Source: Prevotella communis | GTDB lineage: Bacteria > Bacteroidota > Bacteroidia > Bacteroidales > Bacteroidaceae | Assembly (NCBI RefSeq): GCF_022024115.1 | Contig: NZ_CP091792.1 | Location: 2,728,001-2,792,000, forward strand | Length of the DNA stretch: 64,000 nt | Reading direction: 5' to 3' | Shown here: piece after piece, positions 24,087 to 32,639 of the stretch | Position numbering within the stretch: the first letter of the stretch is position 1 | Layout of the letters: each line of letters begins with the position of its first letter | Notes under the pieces: generated by a model | The model's input: the letters and a program-made list of their open reading frames with translations, nothing else | Told to the model about the DNA's origin: nothing | Database searches by the model: none | Made by a program: the position numbers and the translations under genes

Positions 24087-25568
24087 CTATCGCCTAGCGC
24101 TGATTTTCTTTCGTACATGTCCCTGGGCATCGCGTACAACGTCCACCATACCCAAGCGGCAGAGCACCTCGGGAGCCGTTTCAGCAATCAACTCACCCAC
24201 CCCTGTGGTTGAAGACATGCTGAAGGAAAAAGATGCCAGTCCACCTGTGACAGTCATATCCGTAATCGGCTTAGACATCAGTCTGCTGCCATCAATATTC
24301 AAATTATTCAGTTTGGCGGCAGGCGTCGATGTGTTGGTCAACTGGTTTGTATCGCCATAAGGATAGGCCCAGTCACTGAACAGACTGGCACTATTGTTAG
24401 CGTAGAACAGTTCGTAGCGTCTGACGAAATAACTATTGGGACTTGCTGTCGTACTGGTCCACAAGGAGGGGTCATAGTCTATGTGGAACACGAGGATACC
24501 ACTACCCGGAATTTCAGCATCCCAGCCAATGGGCTGACGATTCTCTATGATGTAGTACTCATTCTCACAACCTTCGTTGCGAACAAGATAGGCTCTGCCC
24601 TCTTCTGCCAATGCCGGAATGTCGTTAATGGCCGCGGGCTCCGTCAGTTCTATAGGCGTGACCCATCCCATCAGCCAGCGCTCGTGAGCAGAAAAGCCTG
24701 CAGGCACATAACCCTTGCCATTATAGTTGCCACTGCCCATCAGGTCCCAATTACCTACCAGTCCCTTTACAGAACCACTATAGAAATCGGGCATACCAAA
24801 GCAATGGGTATATTCATGACAGATAGTACCAAAAGGACTGTACCCCTCTCTGGCACTAAGTTCGTTGAGTGCACAGTAGCAGTCAATCTGGTAGTTCTTG
24901 TCACCAGCCGAGACAGTCAGAGCATTGCGATAGCTGCCTCTCTTGCCATCCTTCAGATGTTCGCTCATCCACCACTGGTGAGGCCATATCAAGTTTGAAT
25001 CTTTCGACTCGTTCATGCCGTAACCAGGATAGATGATGAGCAGTTGGTTGATATAGCCATCGTCATTCCAGTCGTACTTTGCCCAGTCAATGTCGCGCTT
25101 CTTCAACTCGTCCACGATATCGTCGACCAAAAACTGCGAGTTCTCGTCGTCGTACGCATTACTGGCATAGCGCTCGGCATTGCCGCTAACCTGAATATAC
25201 TCCAAGTCGAAAGTCAGGTTGAACTTGCCGTAGCTCTGATCCATGAAATAATCGTGTACAGAACCTACGAAAGAGCCTTCATGGTAGTTCTCCGCATTGA
25301 AAATCTTGTTCCATTTCTCTAGCGCTGCCGACTGACCATCCTGAAACTGACGGTCGTTGAAATTCACTAAGATAGTCAACTGATGGCGCTCGCCGTGATA
25401 GTAATCTCCACCTGGAATCCTTTGCTTGTCATCTGTTCTCCGAAAAAGACTACTCTGCTCACGCGGAGTGCCCCGCCGACATACCCGGGAGGAAACAATC
25501 TCTTGTGCTACTGCTGTTATCATACACAATAGCATCATACATAATAATAACAATCTAATGTGTTTCAT
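24087..25568 (-). CDS. M6-family secreted metalloprotease
   Basis: 493 residues: signal peptide (MKHIRLLLLCMMLLCMITAV), a short propeptide, then the M6 domain. The zinc site is HEYTH (His251, Glu252, His255), followed by the Met/Asp turn FGMPDFYS, with GNWDLMGSGNYNGKGYVPAG as the met-turn region. Upstream strand LTILVNFNDRQF and the WAKYDWNDDGYINQLLIIYP segment (a DxDxDG-like calcium loop) are typical of the family. The C-terminal part (about 390-470) is a beta domain. It likely degrades host or dietary proteins. It is monocistronic with its own -7 box (TACTTTTG, 25621-25628). No type IX sorting domain was recognised. Confidence 0.88.
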   Translation of the reverse strand: MKHIRLLLLCMMLLCMITAVAQEIVSSRVCRRGTPREQSSLFRRTDDKQRIPGGDYYHGERHQLTILVNFNDRQFQDGQSAALEKWNKIFNAENYHEGSFVGSVHDYFMDQSYGKFNLTFDLEYIQVSGNAERYASNAYDDENSQFLVDDIVDELKKRDIDWAKYDWNDDGYINQLLIIYPGYGMNESKDSNLIWPHQWWMSEHLKDGKRGSYRNALTVSAGDKNYQIDCYCALNELSAREGYSPFGTICHEYTHCFGMPDFYSGSVKGLVGNWDLMGSGNYNGKGYVPAGFSAHERWLMGWVTPIELTEPAAINDIPALAEEGRAYLVRNEGCENEYYIIENRQPIGWDAEIPGSGILVFHIDYDPSLWTSTTASPNSYFVRRYELFYANNSASLFSDWAYPYGDTNQLTNTSTPAAKLNNLNIDGSRLMSKPITDMTVTGGLASFSFSMSSTTGVGELIAETAPEVLCRLGMVDVVRDAQGHVRKKISARR

Positions 25569-25620
25569 TGTGATTAGTTTTATAGAATATAGTTAGAACA
25601 ATAAGATAATGTAGTGAGTG

Positions 25621-25628
25621 CAAAAGTA
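25621..25628 (-). promoter_or_regulatory. -7 element of the M6 protease gene
   Basis: TACTTTTG on the minus strand, about 53 bp before the start codon; the -33 element is poor. The rest of 25629-25796 is AT-rich with nothing recognisable. Confidence 0.5.
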
Positions 25629-25796
25629 ACAAAAAAGATAAGAATCATGCGTAATCTTTTCTTAAAAATATTTAAATTGCATCATTACGGAATTAGAAAT
25701 CAATACTTCGTCCATAAAATACAGGAAAAATCATCATTGTCATAGATCATAATTACAGCGAATAGAAGAGACTCTCTATCGTATTATCTTATAGAA

Positions 25797-25877
25797 ATAT
25801 CGCAGGCGACATATTGTTAAACTACCTTAAAGTTTAAGGTAAATCGCTTGCGATATAACTTTTTATTCATACCTTTG
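25797..25877 (+). promoter_or_regulatory. Peroxidase operon promoter with nested palindromes
   Basis: Outer arms ATATCGCAGGCGA (25797-25809) and TCGCTTGCGATAT (25844-25856) pair with one mismatch. Nested between them is a perfect 19-bp dyad TACCTTAAAGTTTAAGGTA (25823-25841). The -33 TTG (25848-25850) lies within the right outer arm, and TACCTTTG (25870-25877) follows after 19 bp. A repressor, such as the OhrR-like protein of this operon, could bind here. Confidence 0.65.
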
Positions 25878-25940
25878 CATCGTGAACGATATAAATCACA
25901 TAAATAACAGTTGATTTTCCAACACAAAACATTATTATAT

Positions 25941-26486
25941 ATGGCAAAGATTTATGATTTCAAGGCTCAGACGAGCAAAGGCAAGGAACTGGATTTCGCT
26001 CAGTTCGAGGGTAAGGTGCTGCTGATAGTCAACACAGCCAGCAAGTGCGGATTCACACCCCAGTTTGCAGGACTGGAGGAGATGAACCAGAAGTACAAGG
26101 ACAAGGGACTGGTGATTATCGGTTTTCCCTGCAACCAGTTCAAGGAGCAGGATCCTGAGGGCGACGACAAGATTGAGGAGTTCTGCCAACTGAACTACGG
26201 CGTGACCTTCCAGATTATGAAAAAGGGCGACGTCAACGGTCCTGATGCCCAGCCCATCTTTGAGTATCTGAAAGCGCAGGCTCCCACCGAGGAGTACAAA
26301 GGTCTGAAGGCCAAAGCCGCCAAGACCCTCTTCAAGGCTATCAGCAAGAGCGTGGAGAAGGACAGCGACATCAAGTGGAACTTCACCAAGTTCCTCATCT
26401 CTAAGGACGGCGAGACCATCAAGCGCTATGCGCCTACCACAGAGCCCAAGGACTTTGAGAAGGACGTGGAAGCCATGTTGGCTTAA
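25941..26486 (+). CDS. gpx: Glutathione-peroxidase-family thiol peroxidase
   Basis: 181 residues from the ATG after the mapped promoter; a frame extending to 25911 begins too near the start site. Catalytic residues are recognisable: Cys36 in NTASKCGFTPQF, Gln/Asn in the GFPCNQFKEQDP motif, which also supplies a second Cys, and Trp-Asn in WNFTKFLI. It is the Cys (not selenocysteine) type, in this group normally fuelled by thioredoxin. It reduces hydrogen peroxide and organic hydroperoxides in the cytosol. The OhrR-like regulator gene follows after a 30-bp microsatellite. Confidence 0.93.
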   Translation: MAKIYDFKAQTSKGKELDFAQFEGKVLLIVNTASKCGFTPQFAGLEEMNQKYKDKGLVIIGFPCNQFKEQDPEGDDKIEEFCQLNYGVTFQIMKKGDVNGPDAQPIFEYLKAQAPTEEYKGLKAKAAKTLFKAISKSVEKDSDIKWNFTKFLISKDGETIKRYAPTTEPKDFEKDVEAMLA

Positions 26487-26516
26487 TTGACAATTGACAA
26501 TTGAGAATTGAAAATT
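26484..26516. repeat. AATTGACAATTGA microsatellite between gpx and the MarR gene
   Basis: Tandem TTGACAATTGACAATTGAGA-type units fill the short intergenic space. The same tract is found inside hmuR and in front of folK. Confidence 0.75.
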
Positions 26517-26966
26517 ATGCACGCAGAATTACAGCTTGACAAACAGATATGCTTCCGTCTCTATACGGCGGCACGTCTGATTACCCAGGCCTACACGCCG
26601 TTGCTGAACGAGTTGGGTATCACCTATCCGCAGTACCTGGTGCTGATGGTGCTCTGGGAACAGGATTCGCAACCCGTGAACGACATCGCCCACCGGCTGT
26701 TGCTCGAGACGAACACCGTCACTCCCCTACTCCAGCGCATGGAGAAACTGGGCATTGTGGTTCGTAAGCGCGGCAAGGAGGACAAGCGCCAGCAGATAGT
26801 ATCGCTGACGGAAAAAGGCAAGGCGATGGAAGAACAGGCATATGCCATCATCCCTGCTGGCATGGGTAAAGAGTTGCGCGCCTGCCCCTTCCAACTGGAC
26901 GACTATGTCAAGTTTGCCAGCGAACTCGACACTATTATTGAAACACTAAAGAATAAAGAGAAATAA
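26517..26966 (+). CDS. MarR-family regulator, OhrR-like peroxide sensor
   Basis: 149 residues from ATG 26517. The winged helix is standard (QPVNDIAHRLLLETNTVTPL-LQRMEKLGIVVRKRGKEDKRQ). Cys12 in DKQICFRLYTAARL occupies the position of the OhrR sensing Cys. A second Cys123 (LRACPFQLDDY) matches the resolving position of two-Cys OhrR proteins. Co-transcription with a peroxidase supports organic-peroxide sensing, with the palindromes at 25797-25856 as its candidate operator. That link is inference. Confidence 0.85.
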   Translation: MHAELQLDKQICFRLYTAARLITQAYTPLLNELGITYPQYLVLMVLWEQDSQPVNDIAHRLLLETNTVTPLLQRMEKLGIVVRKRGKEDKRQQIVSLTEKGKAMEEQAYAIIPAGMGKELRACPFQLDDYVKFASELDTIIETLKNKEK

Positions 26967-26969
26967 ATT

Positions 26970-27671
26970 TTGGCACAAAAACGATTCCATAGATATTTCA
27001 AGACACCAGGACTGCCGCTCTACTGGATCATCATCGCCTACATCATCATTGGGTGGTTCTTTCCCGTGATAGGTCTGTTGGCACTCATCTGTATGATTGG
27101 TCCCGTGGTGACGAGCATCTACAAGGGACGCTGGTGGTGCGGACACGTATGTCCCCGCGGTAATATGTACGACCGGCTGCTGTCAAAGTACTCACCCCAT
27201 CGCGAGATACCCAGATTCGTGCGCACCTTCGGATTCCGCTTGTTTATGGTGTTCTTCATCTTCGGCATGTTCGGCATCCAACTGACATTCACCGTGCCCT
27301 GGAGTGAGGGCGGACTGGCCATGTGGAGCGGCATAGGACGCGTATTCTGGACGATTATCGTGATGACCACCATCGTAGGCATTATCCTGTCGTTCATCTA
27401 CGCCCCACGCACCTGGTGCTCGTTCTGTCCCATGGGAACCATCTCCAACTGGGTAGCACCCAAGAAGGCGCCGATGCCCAAGGCATTCACCAATATCCAC
27501 GTGTCGAGTGCCTGTCAGATGAAATGCAAGAGTTGTGCGCGCGTCTGTCCGATGCAACTCACCCCCTACGATTCCCGCGGACAGGAAGCCGGCTATCTGC
27601 ATCCCGACTGTATCAAGTGCAGCAAGTGTACACTAGCCTGTCCCTCGAAGATTATGACATTAAGACATTAA
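26970..27671 (+). CDS. Polytopic 4Fe-4S membrane protein (NapH/CcoG-like)
   Basis: About 233 residues with a TTG start three bases after the MarR stop; no ATG fits better. Helices run at about 15-35, 75-95, 115-140. The Cys clusters are WWCGHVCPRG and WCSFCPMGT in cytosolic loops and, at the C-terminus, CQMKCKSCARVCP and CIKCSKCTLACP, enough for two 4Fe-4S clusters. It belongs to the family that passes electrons from quinol or flavoproteins at the membrane. Its job beside the peroxidase is unknown, perhaps supplying reductant. The 3' end overlaps the convergent phosphatase gene by 12 bp. Confidence 0.85.
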   Translation: MAQKRFHRYFKTPGLPLYWIIIAYIIIGWFFPVIGLLALICMIGPVVTSIYKGRWWCGHVCPRGNMYDRLLSKYSPHREIPRFVRTFGFRLFMVFFIFGMFGIQLTFTVPWSEGGLAMWSGIGRVFWTIIVMTTIVGIILSFIYAPRTWCSFCPMGTISNWVAPKKAPMPKAFTNIHVSSACQMKCKSCARVCPMQLTPYDSRGQEAGYLHPDCIKCSKCTLACPSKIMTLRH

Positions 27672-28118
27672 TTGTGAGAGCAACGCCTCACAACCTTCAA
27701 GTACATCGCGCCAGGTGGCTTCGAAGTCGCCCGTATACCACGGGTCGGCTACGTCACCTGGCCGATTTGTATAATCCATCAGCATACGGATTTTTCCCTC
27801 AGGGTCGCCCCCGCTGATGGCACGCATATTACGGATATTCCAACTGTCCATACCTATCAGCAGGTCGTAGCGGCCGTAGTCCAGACGCGTCATCTGTCGG
27901 GCCGTCTTGCCCTGACAACTGATACCGTGCTCAGCCAGTTTTCTGCGGGCAGGCGGATAGACGCTGTTGCCTATCTCCTCGGTCGAGGTGGCAGCCGACT
28001 CAATCAGGAAATGATCCTGAACGCCAGCCTTACATACGAGGTCCTTCATCACGAACTCAGCCATCGGACTGCGACAGATGTTGCCGTGACAAACAAAGAG
28101 TATTCTGTATTTCTCCAT
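27660..28118 (-). CDS. Low-molecular-weight protein tyrosine phosphatase
   Basis: 152 residues. The P-loop near the N-terminus is CHGNICRS (C-x5-R-S) in FVCHGNICRSPMAEFVMKDL, and the general-acid Asp is in DPWYTGDFE near the C-terminus, both diagnostic. It dephosphorylates phosphotyrosine or phospho-Arg proteins in the cytosol. No tyrosine kinase or capsule cluster is nearby to name a partner. It runs convergently into the 4Fe-4S gene and lies 23 bp downstream of the SDR gene, so the two may be co-transcribed. Confidence 0.93.
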   Translation of the reverse strand: MEKYRILFVCHGNICRSPMAEFVMKDLVCKAGVQDHFLIESAATSTEEIGNSVYPPARRKLAEHGISCQGKTARQMTRLDYGRYDLLIGMDSWNIRNMRAISGGDPEGKIRMLMDYTNRPGDVADPWYTGDFEATWRDVLEGCEALLSQLMS

Positions 28119-28141
28119 CGTATTCTTTCCTGAGGTCTCGC

Positions 28142-28933
28142 TTACTTCCTCACAATCACGCTACCGCTGGCCTGATGGGTGGCCAGAATCAGCACCTCGG
28201 CAATCTGCACGTGCTCAGGCGCATTGGCAGCATAGACAGCCACGTCGGCAATATCATCGCCCGTAAGGGGTTTGATGCCTTTATAGACATTGGCAGCACG
28301 GTCGCTGTCGCCGTGGAAACGGATATTACTGAAGTTGGTCTCTACCAGTCCGGGCTTCAGGTTGGTCACGCGCACGGCAGTATTGGCCACATCGATGCGC
28401 AGTCCGTCGGAGAGCGCTTTCACGGCAGCCTTCGTAGCGCAATACACGTTGCCACCAGCATAGGCAGCATCGCCAGCCACCGAACCGATATTGATGATGT
28501 GTCCGCTATTGCGTGCCACCATACCAGGCACCACCAGACGCGTCATCGTGAGCAGCCCCTTGATATTGGTGTCGATCATCGTCTCCCAGTCGTCGGGGTT
28601 GCCCTCATACTCAGGTTCCAGTCCCAGCGCCAGTCCGGCATTATTCACCAGCACGTCAATCTGCTGCCACTCTGCTGGCAGTTCCTGGATATACTTAGCA
28701 GCCTTCTCGCGGTCTCTCACGTCGAAAGCAAGCGTCAGCACTTCCGTATGCTTTGCATCCGTTTCCTCATTTATATTGCCGCAGGCGCTTTCCGTCAAAG
28801 CCTTTCGGATTTCATTCAGACGGTGTTCGTTTCTTCCCGTCAGAATCAGTCTGTCACCATTTGCAGCGAACTTCTTTGCACAGGCGAGTCCTATTCCGCT
28901 TGTCGCACCTGTTATCAATACTACCTTATTCAT
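28142..28933 (-). CDS. Short-chain dehydrogenase/reductase
   Basis: 263 residues with the complete SDR signature: the nucleotide motif GATSGIGLACAKKFA, NNAG (VLVNNAGLALG), the catalytic Ser in INIGSVAGDAAYAGGNVY and YCATKAAVKAL (Tyr-x3-Lys). ILTGRNEHRL suggests NADP preference. The layout resembles YdfG-type reductases acting on hydroxy acids such as 3-hydroxypropionate or serine. The substrate cannot be read from the sequence. An insert after residue 45 (ESACGNINEETDAKHTEV) is longer than usual. Confidence 0.9.
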   Translation of the reverse strand: MNKVVLITGATSGIGLACAKKFAANGDRLILTGRNEHRLNEIRKALTESACGNINEETDAKHTEVLTLAFDVRDREKAAKYIQELPAEWQQIDVLVNNAGLALGLEPEYEGNPDDWETMIDTNIKGLLTMTRLVVPGMVARNSGHIINIGSVAGDAAYAGGNVYCATKAAVKALSDGLRIDVANTAVRVTNLKPGLVETNFSNIRFHGDSDRAANVYKGIKPLTGDDIADVAVYAANAPEHVQIAEVLILATHQASGSVIVRK

Positions 28934-29023
28934 AAAAAGCGATTATAGTTTTTGTTTCGGAGTACAAAAATACGAAAAAAATGAGTGACAGCATCATTCC
29001 TGTCGATTTTTTTGCATTTTTTT

Positions 29024-29878
29024 TCATTCGCTGACGGCGGCGCGGTTGAACACGATGGTATCCGAACGGGTGATGGAACCAGCGGCAAAGTAGCCCATAC
29101 AGCCACCCGTGATATTGCTGCGCGGATTGGCGCCGTGATGCTGTCCCCTGCCCAACTGATACAGATAGTCGTACACCTTGGGATCTACGGTCATCAACGT
29201 CACGCACACGCTGTCGCCATCGTAGAGGATACGCTTCCAGTTCTCCTCCTTGTCATCATCCATATCCTTTTCGCTGACGAGCATCCAGTCCAGGAAAATC
29301 TGGCCCGGCGGACAGCCGCGGTCGTCCATCAGGTCCCAACTGTAGGGAGCCGTCTGGCGTGTGTTCTCCAGATGCGGATGGTGCGAGATACGATGCATCC
29401 TGATCCAGAAATAATTACGCACGTCGGGTTCCGGGTCCACGCCCCACAATTCGAAGCAGAGCATACGCTGCCCCATCATCGTGACCCACGAGAACTCTGA
29501 CGATGTGACAGGGGCGGCGGCAGGCATCGTGGCCGAAGCCTCGTAGTGCTGTCCCTCGAAATCAACCTGCATCTGATAGGTCTTCCCTACCTCGCCAGCG
29601 ACAGGCGAATAGTAGCAGTCGGCCGCAGCGTCGTAGGTCAGTGGCGTCGACGTGACGCCATCAGTCATCACGACATCAGCACCAGGCAGACAATGCGCAT
29701 GAACAGAGTCAGTCACGGCGCGGGTGCGACTGATAACGACCGTACGGCCCTCGTTGGTCACCTTACCCTCAATCACCACCACAGGCGCCTCATCACGGAA
29801 TTCAAAGTCAATCTCCTTGGTGCAGGCCGTCAGGGCCGCTACACAAATAATGATGATGATATATATTGCTTTTTTCAT
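29024..29878 (-). CDS. DUF4249 lipoprotein, partner of the preceding TonB receptor
   Basis: 284 residues with a lipoprotein signal (IIIIICVAALTACTK, Cys about 19). DUF4249 features are EAPVVVIEGKVTNEGRTVVI at the start of the mature domain, CLPGADVVMTDG, GKTYQMQVDFEGQHYEASAT and a C-terminal strand-rich part. Such proteins pair with TonB receptors lacking a SusD partner and are probably surface lipoproteins aiding capture. The gene begins 3 bp after the receptor stop. Confidence 0.85.
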   Translation of the reverse strand: MKKAIYIIIIICVAALTACTKEIDFEFRDEAPVVVIEGKVTNEGRTVVISRTRAVTDSVHAHCLPGADVVMTDGVTSTPLTYDAAADCYYSPVAGEVGKTYQMQVDFEGQHYEASATMPAAAPVTSSEFSWVTMMGQRMLCFELWGVDPEPDVRNYFWIRMHRISHHPHLENTRQTAPYSWDLMDDRGCPPGQIFLDWMLVSEKDMDDDKEENWKRILYDGDSVCVTLMTVDPKVYDYLYQLGRGQHHGANPRSNITGGCMGYFAAGSITRSDTIVFNRAAVSE

Positions 29879-29881
29879 CTC

Positions 29882-31975
29882 TTAATATTTTAGGGTGAAC
29901 GATACAGAGGGCACAATACCAAAGAGCGAGGTCTGCTCTACCTTGGTGCCCGAGGCCTTCTTGTCATCGTTGGTAAAGCGGATGACATAGGGATTGTAGC
30001 GGTTGTAGGCATTGTATACGCCAAACGACCAGATATGGGTCGCCTTACCGTGCTTACGGGTGTAGCTGGCGCTGAGGTCCAGGCGGTGGCAGGCAGGCGC
30101 GCGATAGCCGTTGCGCTCGCTATAGGAGAAGAACGTAGAGCCGTCCATATCATACTTAGCCGACGGGGCGCTCAGGGCCTGACCCGTGTTGTAATGCCAG
30201 GTAGCAGCCAGGTCCCACGCAGGCGACAGCTGGTACATGCCCACGATGGAGAGGTCGTGGCGACGGTCGTTGGACGCCGTGTACCAGCGTCCGCCGTTGA
30301 TACCCTCAATCTTGTTTTCCGACCACGCCAGCGTGTAGGATATCCATCCCGTCAAAGGACCGTTGTTCTTATGGGCACAGAGCTCCAGTCCGTAGGCGCG
30401 TCCCTTACCGCCCAGGATGAGTCGTTCCACCTCTATCTCCGAGTAGAAGAGTTTGCCGTCGCGATAGTCATACACATTGCGTATGGTCTTATAATAGGTC
30501 TCGGCCGAGAAGTCGTAGGCGCCATCCCTGGTCACACCCGTCCAGCCCAGCGACACCTGGTCGGCCTGCTCGGGCTTCACGATATTACTCGACATGAGGT
30601 AGCGACTGAACGGCATCGACATCGACCCGTTGTTCAGGGCATGCACATCCTGCGACGTGCGACTGTAGCCTATCTTCAGATTGTGCTGGTCATTAAGACT
30701 GATCTTGGCGCTGAGGCGCGGCTCTATGTCGGCATAGGTCTTCACGATATGCGTGCTGCCAGGGTTGGTGGTTTCGGTGATGTTGCCGTCGGCATCAATC
30801 TGATAGTAAGGCGCGCCACCCAGGGCCGAGAAGAGGTGCAGACGGGCACCGGCCTGCAACTGCAGGGCTGGACTGATTTTCCAGTCGTCGCCAATCCACA
30901 GGGCTCCCGTCAGGGCATTACGCTTCTCGCACTCGTGGAGCAGCACCATATCCCATTCGGCCGACTTCACCTGCAGGTAGGTAGCCTCCAGTCCGTAGTT
31001 CACGTGATGGCGGTCGCTGAGCATCCACGTCTGCTGATGGTTCAGCGTGGCATGACGGATAAAGCCCTTCGACGTATAGTCCATGCTCATCACGTTCATA
31101 CCGATATTGCTACTGAAGTCGCTGTATATCAAGCGGGTATTGGCATAATGACCGTCGTGGAACGTATGCAGCCAGTTGGCCGCAGCGGCCGTATTACCCC
31201 ATTTCATGTACATCATATCCTCCAGTCCCATATTGTCGAAACCATGGAAGAACGAGAGTGACAGCACATCTTTCTGCGTCAGGTGGAAATTCAGGCGCAC
31301 GTTGGCATCATAGAAATGCATCGTGTTGTTCTTGTAATCATCGGAAGCCTTCAGAAACAGGTCCAGATACGAGCGTCGGCCAGAGACGAGGAATGACGAC
31401 TTGCCATCCTGCATGGGGCCCTCGGCCATCACCTTTGCCGACAACAGACCGATGGTGCCGCCAAAATGATAGTCGTGCATGTCGCCCGAGCGCGTGCTGA
31501 TGTCGAAGACGGATGAAGAGCCGCCACCAAACTGTGCCGGCACCATACCTTTATATAATGCGCCACTCATCAGGGCGTCATCGTTGAACGTAGAGAAGAG
31601 GCCCATCAGGTGACCGGCATTATAGACCGTGGCACCATCAAGGAGTATCAGGTTCTGGGCAGCCGTACCGCCGCGTACCTGATAACCGCCCGAGCCTTCG
31701 CTCTCGCTCTTCACGCCGGGCAACAGTTGCAGACTTTTGATGATATCTTTTTCGCCAAAGAGCTGGGGCACCTTGGCCAGCGTGGCTATCTCCACTTTCT
31801 CCACGCCAATCTGTACCTCGTCCACGCGTTTCTGCGCCGAACGTGAGGTAACGGTCACTTCCTGCAGCGTCTTCTCTCGCGCTATATCGGGCTCTTCCTG
31901 ACCCATGCAGGGAAGTGGTGCCACGGCCACCGCCGCAGCTGCTATCCTAAAAACCAACTTTCTTACCTTTTTCAT
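29882..31975 (-). CDS. TonB-dependent receptor (DUF4249-associated)
   Basis: 697 residues: signal peptide (KLVFRIAAAAVAVAPLPCMG), a TonB-box-like TLQEVTVTSR, a plug (LQLLPGVKSESEGSGGYQVR-GGTAAQNLILLDGATVYNAG) and a barrel ending SLFGIVPSVSFTLKY. It lacks the N-terminal carboxypeptidase-like domain often present in this subgroup. It starts one base after the flavodoxin stop and so is driven by the shared-motif promoter at 32542-32607, an unusual reductase-receptor pairing. The substrate is unknown. Confidence 0.9.
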   Translation of the reverse strand: MKKVRKLVFRIAAAAVAVAPLPCMGQEEPDIAREKTLQEVTVTSRSAQKRVDEVQIGVEKVEIATLAKVPQLFGEKDIIKSLQLLPGVKSESEGSGGYQVRGGTAAQNLILLDGATVYNAGHLMGLFSTFNDDALMSGALYKGMVPAQFGGGSSSVFDISTRSGDMHDYHFGGTIGLLSAKVMAEGPMQDGKSSFLVSGRRSYLDLFLKASDDYKNNTMHFYDANVRLNFHLTQKDVLSLSFFHGFDNMGLEDMMYMKWGNTAAAANWLHTFHDGHYANTRLIYSDFSSNIGMNVMSMDYTSKGFIRHATLNHQQTWMLSDRHHVNYGLEATYLQVKSAEWDMVLLHECEKRNALTGALWIGDDWKISPALQLQAGARLHLFSALGGAPYYQIDADGNITETTNPGSTHIVKTYADIEPRLSAKISLNDQHNLKIGYSRTSQDVHALNNGSMSMPFSRYLMSSNIVKPEQADQVSLGWTGVTRDGAYDFSAETYYKTIRNVYDYRDGKLFYSEIEVERLILGGKGRAYGLELCAHKNNGPLTGWISYTLAWSENKIEGINGGRWYTASNDRRHDLSIVGMYQLSPAWDLAATWHYNTGQALSAPSAKYDMDGSTFFSYSERNGYRAPACHRLDLSASYTRKHGKATHIWSFGVYNAYNRYNPYVIRFTNDDKKASGTKVEQTSLFGIVPSVSFTLKY

Positions 31976-31976
31976 C

Positions 31977-32513
31977 CTATTGTAATGATTTTCCTAATTC
32001 AAATGCCTCGTTCAAGGCATCGGTATTTTTAATGTCGCCTTTATCCTTAGCGCCACGAACCAACACGCGACCGGCATCCTCCAGCTTGAAGAAGTTCAGG
32101 CAGAGCTGGTATTGCGCGAGGATGCTGTCAAAGAGTTCGGGAAGCGTGGCGGCACCAACAAGCAGCAGCGCCATCTTCTTGATGGGGAACGTATCCCTGA
32201 TGGGGTTATGACAGCGGTCGATGACGGCCTTCAGCTGTGCACTCAATCCGTAGAAATATACAGGCGATGCTATCACGAGCATATCGGCATGAGTCATCTT
32301 ATCGTAGATAGTCTGCATATCGTCCTTCTGCACACAAGTATTATCTTTGCTCTTGAAACAGGCGTTGCACCCCATGCAGGGATTGACCTTGTAATCGTGA
32401 ACAGAGACAATCTCTACATGGTGCTTCTGCGAGGCACCTTTGACGAATGCCTCAACCAGCAAATCCGTATTGCCGCCCTTCCGGGGGCTTCCTGAGAGAA
32501 TCAGTATATTCAT
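31977..32513 (-). CDS. NAD(P)H-dependent flavodoxin-fold oxidoreductase
   Basis: 178 residues from ATG 32511-32513. The FMN-binding loop is LILSGSPRKGGNTDLLVEAF. CMGCNACFKSKDNTC is the Cys-rich insert of the iron-sulfur-flavoprotein-like NADPH-dependent FMN reductases, and ASPVYFYGLSAQLKAVIDRC is the second FMN loop. It reduces flavins, quinones or nitro-compounds in the cytosol. It is the first gene of the operon with the TonB receptor and DUF4249 genes, and its C-terminus (ALNEAFELGKSL) has a decayed duplicate at 33000-33036. Confidence 0.9.
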   Translation of the reverse strand: MNILILSGSPRKGGNTDLLVEAFVKGASQKHHVEIVSVHDYKVNPCMGCNACFKSKDNTCVQKDDMQTIYDKMTHADMLVIASPVYFYGLSAQLKAVIDRCHNPIRDTFPIKKMALLLVGAATLPELFDSILAQYQLCLNFFKLEDAGRVLVRGAKDKGDIKNTDALNEAFELGKSLQ

Positions 32514-32541
32514 ATTCAAAACATTTTTCTGTTTGACGCTG

Positions 32542-32607
32542 CAAAGTTACATATTGTTACGGGGATTACCAAACATTTGGGATAAACAGCACGAATTTGT
32601 GACGAAT
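32542..32607 (-). promoter_or_regulatory. Shared-motif promoter 1 (flavodoxin-TonB-DUF4249 operon)
   Basis: On the minus strand, the 29-bp motif (32579-32607: ATTCGTCACA, 6 bp, TGCTGTTTATCCC), then -33 TTTG (32570-32573), a 20-bp spacer and TAACTTTG (32542-32549). Total span is 66 bp, identical to the other four copies. Confidence 0.85.
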
Positions 32608-32639
32608 GGACGGATATTGAGATAACTAATGGCGTAATG

